From NCBI RefSeq assembly GCF_028607085.1, contig NZ_CP117411.1, positions 1,860,001 to 1,924,000 of the forward strand: DNA of 64,000 nucleotides, written 5' to 3'. The notes under the pieces are model-generated. The model was not told the origin of the DNA, ran no database searches, and worked only from the letters and a program-made list of their open reading frames with translations. The DNA is from Sphingomonas naphthae (lineage in GTDB: Bacteria; Pseudomonadota; Alphaproteobacteria; Sphingomonadales; Sphingomonadaceae). How positions within the stretch are numbered: position 1 is the stretch's first letter; each line of letters opens with the position of its first letter. Shown here in pieces: positions 27,743 to 35,447 of the stretch. The position numbers were made by a program, and so were the translations under genes.

Positions 27743-30063
27743 GCGACGCCGCGATCAAGAAAGTCTGCGTGATCGGCGCCGGCACGATGGGCGCCGGCAT
27801 CGCCGCGCAGGTCGCCAACGCCGGCGTGCCCGTGCTGCTGCTCGACATCGTCCGCGACGAGGCCAACCGCAACGCCGTCGCCGAGGATGCGGTCAAGCGC
27901 CTGCTCAAGACCGACCCCGCGCCCTTCATGTCGAAGGCGGCGGCGAAGCTGGTCGAAACCGGCAATATCGACGATCATCTGGGCAAGGTCGCCGAATGCG
28001 ACTGGATCATCGAGGCGATCGTCGAGCGGCTCGACCTGAAGCAGTCGCTCTATGCGAAGATCGAGCAGCATCGTCGCGACGGCACCGCCGTCTCGTCCAA
28101 CACCTCGACCATCCCGCTCGCGCAGCTGACCGAGGGGCGCTCCGAGGGGTTCAAGCGCGATTTCCTCATCACCCATTTCTTCAACCCGCCGCGCTACATG
28201 CGCCTGCTCGAGATCGTCGCCGGGCCGGAGAGCGATGCCGCGCTGGTCGACAAGGTCGCCGGCTTCGCGGACCGGTCGCTCGGCAAGTCGGTCGTGCGGA
28301 CCAAGGATACGCCGGGCTTCATCGCCAACCGGCTGGGCGTGTTCTGGATTCAGGCCGCGATCAACGCCGCCTTCGATCTGGGCGTGACCATAGAAGAGGC
28401 CGACGCGATCGGCGGCAAGCCGATGGGCGTGCCCAAGACCGGTATCTTCGGCCTGGTCGATCTGATCGGCATCGATCTGATGCCGCACCTCCAGAAGAGC
28501 CTGACCGGCACCTTGGCCAAGGACGATCCCTATCAGGCGATCGCCCGCACCCAGCAGCTGATCGAAAAGATGATCGCCGACGGCTATACCGGCCGCAAGG
28601 GCAAGGGCGGTTTCTACCGCCTCAACCGCGAAGCCGGCAAGCGCAAGGAAGCGATCGATCTGGCCACAGGCGACTATCGCCCACAGGCCAAGGCGACGGT
28701 GCCGACCGGCGCCGCCGCCAAGGGTGACCTCGCCGCGCTGCTCGCCATCAAGGGCAAGGTCGGCGAATTCGCCTGGGCCGTGCTGGGCGCCACGCTCTCC
28801 TACGCCGCCGGCCTCGTGCCGGAAGCGGCCGACGATATCGTCGCGATCGATGACGCGATGCGGCTGGGCTATAACTGGACGTTCGGCCCGTTCGAGCTGA
28901 TCGACAAGATTGGCGCGGCCGAGCTCGCCGAGCGGCTGGCGGCGGAGGGCAAGCCCGTGCCCCCGATCCTGACGCTCGCGGGCGACCGCAGCTTCTATCG
29001 CTTCGAGGAGGGCCGCCGCCAATATCTCGGCCTCGACGGTGCCTATCACGACGTGGTGCGCCCCGAAGGCGTGCTGCTGCTCGAGGATATCAAGCGGGTC
29101 AGCCAGCCGCTGGTGAAGACCGCCTCGGCCTCGCTGTGGGACGGCGGCGACGGCGTCGCCATCCTCGAATTCACCGGCAAGATGAACGCGCTCGACGGCG
29201 ACGTGATGACCGCCATCGGCAAGGCCATCCCGCTCGTCGCCAAGCAATATAAGGCGCTGGTGGTCTATAACGAGGGCGGCAATTTCACGGCCGGCGCCAA
29301 CCTTGGCCTCGCCCTGTTCGCGCTCAACATCGCGGCGTGGGGCGAAGTGGAGAAGCTCGTCGCCGGGGGGCAGCAGGCCTATAAGGCGCTGAAATACGCC
29401 CCCTTCCCGGTGGTCGGCGCACCGGCCGGCATGGCGCTGGGCGGCGGGTGCGAAATCCTGCTCCATTGCGATGCCGTGCAGGCCCATGCCGAAAGCTATA
29501 TCGGTCTGGTCGAATGCGGCGTCGGGCTGGTGCCGGCGTGGGGCGGCTGCGGCGAGATGCTCGATCGCTGGCGCAAGGCCAAGGGCATGCCGCAAGGCCC
29601 GATGCCCGCCGTCGCCAAGGTGTTCGAGACCGTTTCGACCGCGAGCTATTCCAAGTCCGCCGCCGAGGCCAAGGAACTGGGCTTCCTCCGCCCGAGCGAC
29701 GGCATCACCATGAACCGCGACCGGCTGCTCGCCGACGCCAAGGCGAAGGCACTGGCGCTGGTCGAGGGCTATCAGCCCCCCGCCAAGCCCGAGTTCCGCC
29801 TGCCCGGCGACGGCGGCCGCGCCGCGCTCACCATGGCGGTCGAGGGCTTCCGCAAGCGCGGCCTCGCCACGCCCTATGACGAGGTCGTCTCCGCCTCGCT
29901 GGCCGAAGTGCTGACCGGCGGCGAGGCCGATTGGGTCGATACGGTCAGCGAGGACCAGCTGCTTAAGCTGGAGCGCACCGAATTCATGAAGCGCGTCCGC
30001 GATCCCCGCACGATCGCCCGGATCGAGCAGATGCTCGAAACGGGGAAACCGCTGCGGAATTGA
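27739..30063 (+). CDS. 3-Hydroxyacyl-CoA dehydrogenase / enoyl-CoA hydratase, FadB type
   Basis: 774 residues catalysing the two middle steps of beta-oxidation. Order: NAD-binding domain with CVIGAGTMGAGIAAQVAN (about 9-26), catalytic ITHFFNPPRYM, C-terminal dehydrogenase domains (about 190-400), then a crotonase domain (about 460-700) with GGNFTAGANLGLAL and the oxyanion-hole ALGGGCEILLH. Dehydrogenase first and hydratase last is the reverse of E. coli FadB and usual in alphaproteobacteria. ATG 27739 overlaps the thiolase stop. No terminator hairpin with T tract follows; a dispersed repeat does. Confidence 0.95.
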   Translation: MSDAAIKKVCVIGAGTMGAGIAAQVANAGVPVLLLDIVRDEANRNAVAEDAVKRLLKTDPAPFMSKAAAKLVETGNIDDHLGKVAECDWIIEAIVERLDLKQSLYAKIEQHRRDGTAVSSNTSTIPLAQLTEGRSEGFKRDFLITHFFNPPRYMRLLEIVAGPESDAALVDKVAGFADRSLGKSVVRTKDTPGFIANRLGVFWIQAAINAAFDLGVTIEEADAIGGKPMGVPKTGIFGLVDLIGIDLMPHLQKSLTGTLAKDDPYQAIARTQQLIEKMIADGYTGRKGKGGFYRLNREAGKRKEAIDLATGDYRPQAKATVPTGAAAKGDLAALLAIKGKVGEFAWAVLGATLSYAAGLVPEAADDIVAIDDAMRLGYNWTFGPFELIDKIGAAELAERLAAEGKPVPPILTLAGDRSFYRFEEGRRQYLGLDGAYHDVVRPEGVLLLEDIKRVSQPLVKTASASLWDGGDGVAILEFTGKMNALDGDVMTAIGKAIPLVAKQYKALVVYNEGGNFTAGANLGLALFALNIAAWGEVEKLVAGGQQAYKALKYAPFPVVGAPAGMALGGGCEILLHCDAVQAHAESYIGLVECGVGLVPAWGGCGEMLDRWRKAKGMPQGPMPAVAKVFETVSTASYSKSAAEAKELGFLRPSDGITMNRDRLLADAKAKALALVEGYQPPAKPEFRLPGDGGRAALTMAVEGFRKRGLATPYDEVVSASLAEVLTGGEADWVDTVSEDQLLKLERTEFMKRVRDPRTIARIEQMLETGKPLRN

Positions 30064-30083
30064 CGGAAATGGCCCACTCCAAC

Positions 30084-30194
30084 CCGTTCGTGCTGAGTAG
30101 CCGCTGAGCGAAGTCGAAGCGGCGTATCGAAGCATCCGGCGAAACCCTTCGATACGGGGCTTCGACAGGCTCAGCCTCTACTCAGGGCGAACGG
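30084..30194. repeat. Intergenic GAAGTCGA-type repeat pair
   Basis: CCGTTCGTGCTGAGTAGCCG at 30084-30103, followed by CTGAGCGAAGTCGAAG, is mirrored by CTTCGACAGGCTCAG...GGGCGAACGG (30160-30194). An inner dyad CGTATCGAAG (30123-30132) with CTTCGATACG (30147-30156) fits a long cruciform. Same family as 17242-17363. It separates the fadB-type gene from the acyl-CoA dehydrogenase gene. Confidence 0.75.
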
Positions 30195-30240
30195 CTTGGG
30201 GTGGATCGGAAGAAATTTGAGGCCCGAGAGGAAGCCCGCG

Positions 30241-32034
30241 ATGCAAGTCTATCAAGCCCCCCTGCGCGACATGCGCTTCGTCCTCCACGAACTCCATGCC
30301 GACGACGGCCATGGCGATCTGCCCGCCTTCGAGGAATTCACCCCCGATCTGCTCGATGCCGTGCTGGAGGAGGCCGCCAAGGTCGCGCAGGATATCCTGC
30401 TGCCGATCAACCGCTCCGGCGACGAGGAGGGCTGCACGCTCGAAAACGGCGTCGTCCGCACGCCGGAGGGCTTCAAGGCCGCCTATGAACAGTTCCGCCA
30501 GGGCGGCTGGTGCGCGCTCGCGTCCGATCCCGAATGGGGCGGTCAGGGGCTGCCCGAAAGCGTCAACAAGCTGGTCGAGGAGATGATCTGCGCGGCCAAT
30601 GTGTCGTTCAGCCTCTACCCCGGCCTCACCCATGGCGCGACCACCGCGATCGAGGGCTATGCCAGCGACGAACTGAAGCGGGCCTATCTGCCCAAGATGG
30701 TCGAGGGCAGCTGGTCGGGCACGATGTGTCTGACGGAGGCACATTGCGGCACAGATCTCGGCCTGCTGCGTACCCGCGCGGTGCCGCAGGAGGACGGCAG
30801 CTACAAGATCACCGGCTCCAAGATCTTCATCTCGGCCGGCGAGCATGACCTGACCGAGAATATCATCCACCTCGTCCTCGCCCGCATGCCGGACGCGCCG
30901 AAGGGCGTGAAGGGGATCAGCCTGTTCCTCGTGCCGAAATATCTGCCCAAGGCCGATGGCGCGGTCGGCCCCGCCAACGGCGTCTCGGTCGCCGCGATCG
31001 AGCATAAGATGGGGCTCAAGGCCTCGGCCACCTGCCAGCTCAACTTCGACGATTCGATCGGCTGGCTCGTCGGCACCGCCCACAAGGGCATGGAGGCCAT
31101 GTTCACGATGATGAACACCGAGCGCGTCTCGGTGGGCGTGCAGGGCCTTGGGCTCGGCGAGGCGGCCTATCAGGCGGCGGTCTGGTACGCCAAGGATCGC
31201 ATCCAGGGCCGCTCGCTCTCGGGCGTGAAGCGGCCCGATCTCGCCGCCGATCCGATCATCGTCCATCCCGACGTGCGGCGCATGCTGCTGACGGCGCGGG
31301 TGTACAACGAAGGGTGCCGCGCGCTCGGCGGCTGGGTCAGCCGCGCGCTCGACGCGCAGAAGCATTCGCCGGACCCCGAAGTGCGCCAGCGCGCCGGCGA
31401 TCTGGTGGCCCTGCTCACGCCGGTGGTGAAGGCGCTCTTCACCGATCTGGGCTATGATTCCGCCAACCATGCGGTGCAGGTCTATGGCGGCCATGGTTTT
31501 ATTCGGGAAAGCGGTGTCGAACAGTACGTCCGCGATGCCCGGATCGCTATGATCTACGAAGGCACCAACGGCATCCAGGCGCTCGACCTCGTCGGCCGCA
31601 AGCTGGGCGCGCACATGGGCCGCTACCTGCGCCCCTTCTTCCACCCGATCTCCAACTTCATCGAGGCGAATGGCGCGGCCGAAGGCCCGCTCCAGCCGAT
31701 GGTGCAGGGGCTGCAACAGGCGTTCGGCGCGCTCCAGCTTTCGACCGGCACGATCGCGCAGAAGGGGATGAAGGATCCCGAGGAGGCCGGCGCCGCCGCG
31801 ACCGATTATCTGCGCCTGATGGGGCTGGTCGGCATGGCCTATTGCTTCGCCAAATCGGTCAGGATCGCCGGCGAGAAGCTCGCGGCCGGCGATGCCGACG
31901 CGGATTTCTACAAGGCGAAGATCGCGACGGCGGCGTTTTTCTTCGATCGCATCCTGCCGCAGGCCACCGTCTGCTTCCTGGCGATCAAGTCGGGCAAGAA
32001 ATCGATGATGGCGCTGGAGGAAGCGGCCTTTTGA
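30241..32034 (+). CDS. Acyl-CoA dehydrogenase (DmdC/FadE-like long form)
   Basis: FAD-dependent first step of beta-oxidation. 597 residues, with the N-terminal extension (MQVYQAPLRDMRFVLHEL), the central FAD-binding motifs MCLTEAHCGTDLG and KIFISAGEHD, and the catalytic Glu in MIYEGTNGIQALD (about residue 440), followed by the extra C-terminal domain of the long form. ATG 30241 follows a GAGAGGAAG site. It is followed by a nitronate monooxygenase gene whose TTG start overlaps the stop. Confidence 0.94.
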   Translation: MQVYQAPLRDMRFVLHELHADDGHGDLPAFEEFTPDLLDAVLEEAAKVAQDILLPINRSGDEEGCTLENGVVRTPEGFKAAYEQFRQGGWCALASDPEWGGQGLPESVNKLVEEMICAANVSFSLYPGLTHGATTAIEGYASDELKRAYLPKMVEGSWSGTMCLTEAHCGTDLGLLRTRAVPQEDGSYKITGSKIFISAGEHDLTENIIHLVLARMPDAPKGVKGISLFLVPKYLPKADGAVGPANGVSVAAIEHKMGLKASATCQLNFDDSIGWLVGTAHKGMEAMFTMMNTERVSVGVQGLGLGEAAYQAAVWYAKDRIQGRSLSGVKRPDLAADPIIVHPDVRRMLLTARVYNEGCRALGGWVSRALDAQKHSPDPEVRQRAGDLVALLTPVVKALFTDLGYDSANHAVQVYGGHGFIRESGVEQYVRDARIAMIYEGTNGIQALDLVGRKLGAHMGRYLRPFFHPISNFIEANGAAEGPLQPMVQGLQQAFGALQLSTGTIAQKGMKDPEEAGAAATDYLRLMGLVGMAYCFAKSVRIAGEKLAAGDADADFYKAKIATAAFFFDRILPQATVCFLAIKSGKKSMMALEEAAF

Positions 32035-32939
32035 GCCGGCTGCCAGCCTGGGCCGGGCGCCTCTCGATCCCCGCGATCGTGGCGCCGATGTTTCTGGTGT
32101 CGGGGCCGGCGCTGGTGCTGGAATGTTGCCGCGCGGGCCTCGTCGGCACCTTCCCGGCGCTCAACCAGCGCACCACCGACGGCTTCGTCGAATGGCTCGA
32201 CACGATCGGGGCGGCGCTGGCGGAGACGCCCGATGCCGCCCCGTTCGGCGTCAACCTGATCGTCCACCGCAGCAACGCGCGGCTGGAGGCCGATCTGAAA
32301 CAGATCATCGCCCACCGCGTGCCGCTGGTCATCACCTCGCTCGGTGCGGTGCCGGATGTGGTGGCGGCGGTGCACGGCTATGGCGGAATGGTGTTCCATG
32401 ACGTGATCGGTATCCGCCATGCGGAGAAGGCCGTCGCGGCGGGCGTGGACGGCCTGATCGCGGTCGCGGCCGGGGCCGGGGGCCATGCCGGCACGATCAG
32501 CCCCTTCGCTTTGGTCGCCGAAATCCGGTCCTTCTTCGATGGCGCGCTGGCGCTGTCGGGCGCGATCACGCAAGGCCGCCAGATCGCCGCCGCCGAGATG
32601 ATGGGCGCCGATTTCGCCTATATCGGCAGCCACTTCATCGCCGCGCGGGAAAGTCTGGCGGGCGACGCGCAGAAAGCGATGATGATCGACGCCCGCGCGG
32701 CGGATATCGTCCACACCGACAAGGTCACCGGCGTCGGCGCCAACTTCCTGAAAGCCAGCCTCGCCTCGGCCACCCTGCCCGATGCCCACGGCGGCCTCTC
32801 GCTCGACGAGGAAGCCCGCGCCTGGAAGACGATCTGGTCGGCCGGCCACGGCGTGGGCGCCACGCAGGCGGTGCGCCCGGCGCGCGCGATCTGCGACGAG
32901 CTGATCGCGGGCTATCGCGCGGTCACCATCCCTCGCTAG
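32031..32939 (+). CDS. Nitronate monooxygenase family (2-nitropropane dioxygenase-like)
   Basis: FMN-dependent TIM-barrel oxygenase. 302 residues from TTG 32031, which overlaps the dehydrogenase stop (TTGA). Motifs are IVAPMFLVSGP, GTFPALNQR, FGVNLIVHR, the GAGGHAGT FMN-phosphate and catalytic His segment, and DFAYIGSHFIA. Coupled to acyl-CoA dehydrogenase, it may detoxify a nitronate or act on an unsaturated acyl compound; family annotation does not fix the substrate. Confidence 0.88.
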   Translation: MSRLPAWAGRLSIPAIVAPMFLVSGPALVLECCRAGLVGTFPALNQRTTDGFVEWLDTIGAALAETPDAAPFGVNLIVHRSNARLEADLKQIIAHRVPLVITSLGAVPDVVAAVHGYGGMVFHDVIGIRHAEKAVAAGVDGLIAVAAGAGGHAGTISPFALVAEIRSFFDGALALSGAITQGRQIAAAEMMGADFAYIGSHFIAARESLAGDAQKAMMIDARAADIVHTDKVTGVGANFLKASLASATLPDAHGGLSLDEEARAWKTIWSAGHGVGATQAVRPARAICDELIAGYRAVTIPR

Positions 32940-33006
32940 TCACTATCATTCCCTTTTCGCACCGGGCCACCTAAAGCGCGGCCATGACGATGCGAGCCTG
33001 GCCGGC

Positions 33007-33978
33007 ATGATCGAACTTCACGGTGTTCACAAACGCTTCGCCACCGGGGCCGCAGCGCTCGACGGCGTCGATCTGTCGATCCCGAAGGGCGAGGTGTTCG
33101 GGATCATCGGGCGGTCGGGCGCGGGCAAGTCCACGCTGGTGCGGCTGCTCAACGGGCTGGAGCGGCCGAGCGAGGGGCGCGTCACGATCGATGGCATCGA
33201 TGTCGCCTCGCTCGCCGGCGAGCCGCTGCGCAGCCTCCGCCGCCGCGTGGGGATGATCTTCCAGAATTTCGGGCTGCTCGCGTCGCGCACCGTGGCCGAC
33301 AATGTCGCGCTGCCGCTCCGCATCGCCGGGGTCGATCGCGGCGAGATCGCGCGGCGGGTGCCGATGCTGCTCGACCGGGTCGGTCTCGGCGACCATGCCG
33401 GCCGCTATCCGGCGCAGCTGTCGGGCGGGCAGAAGCAGCGGGTCGGCATCGCCCGCGCGCTCGCGACGGGGCCGGACATATTGCTCTGCGACGAGGCGAC
33501 CAGCGCGCTCGACCCGGAGACGACCCGCAGCGTCCTCGCCCTGATCGCCGAACTCAACCGCGATCTCGGCCTCACCATCATCCTCATCACCCACGAAATG
33601 GATGTCGTACGGCAGGTGTGCGACCGGGTGGCGGTGCTGCACGCTGGCCGCGTGGTGGAAAGCGGCTCGGTCGGCGACATCTTCCTCAACCCGCGGGCCG
33701 CCGAGACGCGCGGGCTGCTGGCAGAAGCCGGCGACGGCGCGGTCGATCTGGCGGGCTACAAGGGCGCGGTGGTGCGCTTCACCCTGATCGGCGACGCGGT
33801 GTGGCAGCCGGTGCTGACCCACATCGCGCGCGACACCGGCGTCGATTTCGCGATCCTCGGCGGACGCATCGGCCAGATGAAGGACAAGAGCTTCGGCCAG
33901 CTCACGCTGGGCCTGACGGGAGGCGACATCGCCGCCGCGCTGTCGGCACTCGAAGCCCATGGCAGCGTCTCGCGATGA
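33007..33978 (+). CDS. metN: Methionine ABC importer, ATP-binding subunit
   Basis: 323 residues. Walker A GRSGAGKST (35-43), Q-loop MIFQNFGLL, signature LSGGQKQRVGIARAL, Walker B ILLCDEATSALD, and H-loop ITHEMDV. The last 80 or so residues form the NIL ligand-binding domain used for feedback inhibition by methionine. It overlaps metI by ATGA. The 67-nt gap upstream is too short for, and shows none of the conserved helices of, a SAM riboswitch. Confidence 0.95.
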   Translation: MIELHGVHKRFATGAAALDGVDLSIPKGEVFGIIGRSGAGKSTLVRLLNGLERPSEGRVTIDGIDVASLAGEPLRSLRRRVGMIFQNFGLLASRTVADNVALPLRIAGVDRGEIARRVPMLLDRVGLGDHAGRYPAQLSGGQKQRVGIARALATGPDILLCDEATSALDPETTRSVLALIAELNRDLGLTIILITHEMDVVRQVCDRVAVLHAGRVVESGSVGDIFLNPRAAETRGLLAEAGDGAVDLAGYKGAVVRFTLIGDAVWQPVLTHIARDTGVDFAILGGRIGQMKDKSFGQLTLGLTGGDIAAALSALEAHGSVSR

Positions 33979-34640
33979 GCGGGGTTTTCGCCAACATCGT
34001 CTGGTCCGAGATCGGCCAGGCCTGCCTCGATACGCTGGCGATGCTGGGCGGATCGCTCGTGCTGACGATCCTGCTGGGCCTGCCGCTCGGCGTGTTGCTG
34101 TTCCTGACCGGGCCGGGCCAGATCTGGGCGACGAAGCTGGGCAACGGCGTGGTGGCGCTGCTGGTCAACCTGCTGCGATCGGTGCCCTTCATCATCCTGC
34201 TGATCGTGATGATCCCACTGACGGTGCTGCTGGTCGGCACGTCGCTGGGCGTCGTCGGCGCGATCCCGCCGCTGGTGGTGGGCGCCGCGCCCTTCTTCGC
34301 CCGGCTGGTCGAGACGGCGCTGCGCGAGGTGGACCGCAACACGATCGAGGCGGTGCAGGCGATGGGCGCCACCACCCGCGACCTGATCTTCCGCGCCTTG
34401 CTGCCCGAAGCGATGCCCGGCATCGTCGCGGGCGCGACGGTGACGGCGGTGGCTTTGGTGTCCTTCACCGCCATGGCCGGCGTGGTCGGCGCGGGCGGTC
34501 TGGGCGATCTGGCGATCCGCTTCGGCTACCAACGCTTCCAGACCGACGTGATGGTGGTGACGGTGGTGTTGCTGCTGCTGCTCGTCCAGCTGATCCAATA
34601 TGCCGGCGACAGGCTCGTCCTCCGCGTCAGCCGGCGCTAG
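33975..34640 (+). CDS. metI: Methionine ABC importer, permease
   Basis: 221 residues with five predicted membrane helices; the EAA coupling loop is EAVQAMGATTRDLIFRALLP and RSVPFIILLIVMIPLT is the family's second-helix motif. ATG at 33975 lies in the metN stop. It forms the channel across the inner membrane. Confidence 0.95.
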   Translation: MSGVFANIVWSEIGQACLDTLAMLGGSLVLTILLGLPLGVLLFLTGPGQIWATKLGNGVVALLVNLLRSVPFIILLIVMIPLTVLLVGTSLGVVGAIPPLVVGAAPFFARLVETALREVDRNTIEAVQAMGATTRDLIFRALLPEAMPGIVAGATVTAVALVSFTAMAGVVGAGGLGDLAIRFGYQRFQTDVMVVTVVLLLLLVQLIQYAGDRLVLRVSRR

Positions 34641-34650
34641 AAGGCTCACC

Positions 34651-35445
34651 ATGAACCGACGCTTCCTCCTCGCCGCCCTCGCGACGCTCGCGCTGGCCGG
34701 TTGCGGCAAGCCCGCCGCCGACGACGCCAACACCCTGACCGTCGCCTCGACGGCGGTGCCACACGCCGAGATCCTCGATTTCATCAAGCCCACGCTGGCC
34801 AAACAGGGGCTGACGATCGAGGTGAAGGTGTTCAACGATTATGTGCAGCCCAACGTGCAGGTCGCCGAGGGCCGCATCCCGGTCAGCTATTTCGAGACCG
34901 CGCCCTATCTCGCCGATTTCAACGCGGCGCACGGCACCAAGCTGGTGACCTTGGCGGGCGTGCATGTCGAGCCGCTGGGCGGCTATTCCAAGAAATGGAA
35001 GACGACCGCGGCGGTGCCCAATGGCGCCACCGTCGCCATCCCGAGCGAGGGCAGCAACAGCGGCCGTGCGCTGATCCTGATGGAGAAGTTCGGCCTGCTG
35101 AAGCTCCGCCCCGGCGCGGGCGCCACCGCCACGCCGAAGGACATCGCCGCAAACCCGCACGGCTTCGTCTTCAAGGAACTGGAGGCCCCCACCCTGCCCC
35201 GCGTGCTGGATCAGGTGGACCTTGCCCTGATCAACACCAATTACGCGCTGGACGCCGGCCTCAACCCGGTGCGCGACGCCTTGTTCGCCGAGGGCAAGGA
35301 CAGCCCCTACGTCAATTTCGTCGTCGGCCTCGCGCCGGCTGGGAAAGACCCGAGGGTGGTGAAGCTGATCGCGGCGCTGCGCAGCCCGGCGGTGAAGGAT
35401 TTCATGATGCGGAAATATGGGGGAGCAGTGTTGCCGGCCTTCTGA
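34651..35445 (+). CDS. metQ: Methionine-binding lipoprotein
   Basis: 264 residues. Lipoprotein signal with lipobox LAGC after MNRRFLLAALATLA, then the NLPA fold: TVASTAVPHAEILDF, YVQPNVQVAEGRI, SYFETAPYLADFN, and NTNYALDAGLNP near the ligand site. It captures D/L-methionine in the periplasm for MetNI. The CRISPR array begins only 2 nt after its stop, so metQ has no separate terminator visible. Confidence 0.95.
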   Translation: MNRRFLLAALATLALAGCGKPAADDANTLTVASTAVPHAEILDFIKPTLAKQGLTIEVKVFNDYVQPNVQVAEGRIPVSYFETAPYLADFNAAHGTKLVTLAGVHVEPLGGYSKKWKTTAAVPNGATVAIPSEGSNSGRALILMEKFGLLKLRPGAGATATPKDIAANPHGFVFKELEAPTLPRVLDQVDLALINTNYALDAGLNPVRDALFAEGKDSPYVNFVVGLAPAGKDPRVVKLIAALRSPAVKDFMMRKYGGAVLPAF

Positions 35446-35447
35446 TT

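Noticed and set aside
27346-30135. 929-codon minus-strand frame opposite the FadB-type gene
   Set aside because: Shadow frame rich in Gly, Arg, His and Asp with no recognisable fold.
32940-33006. SAM riboswitch upstream of metN
   Set aside because: Only 67 nt and none of the conserved paired elements or pseudoknot seen.
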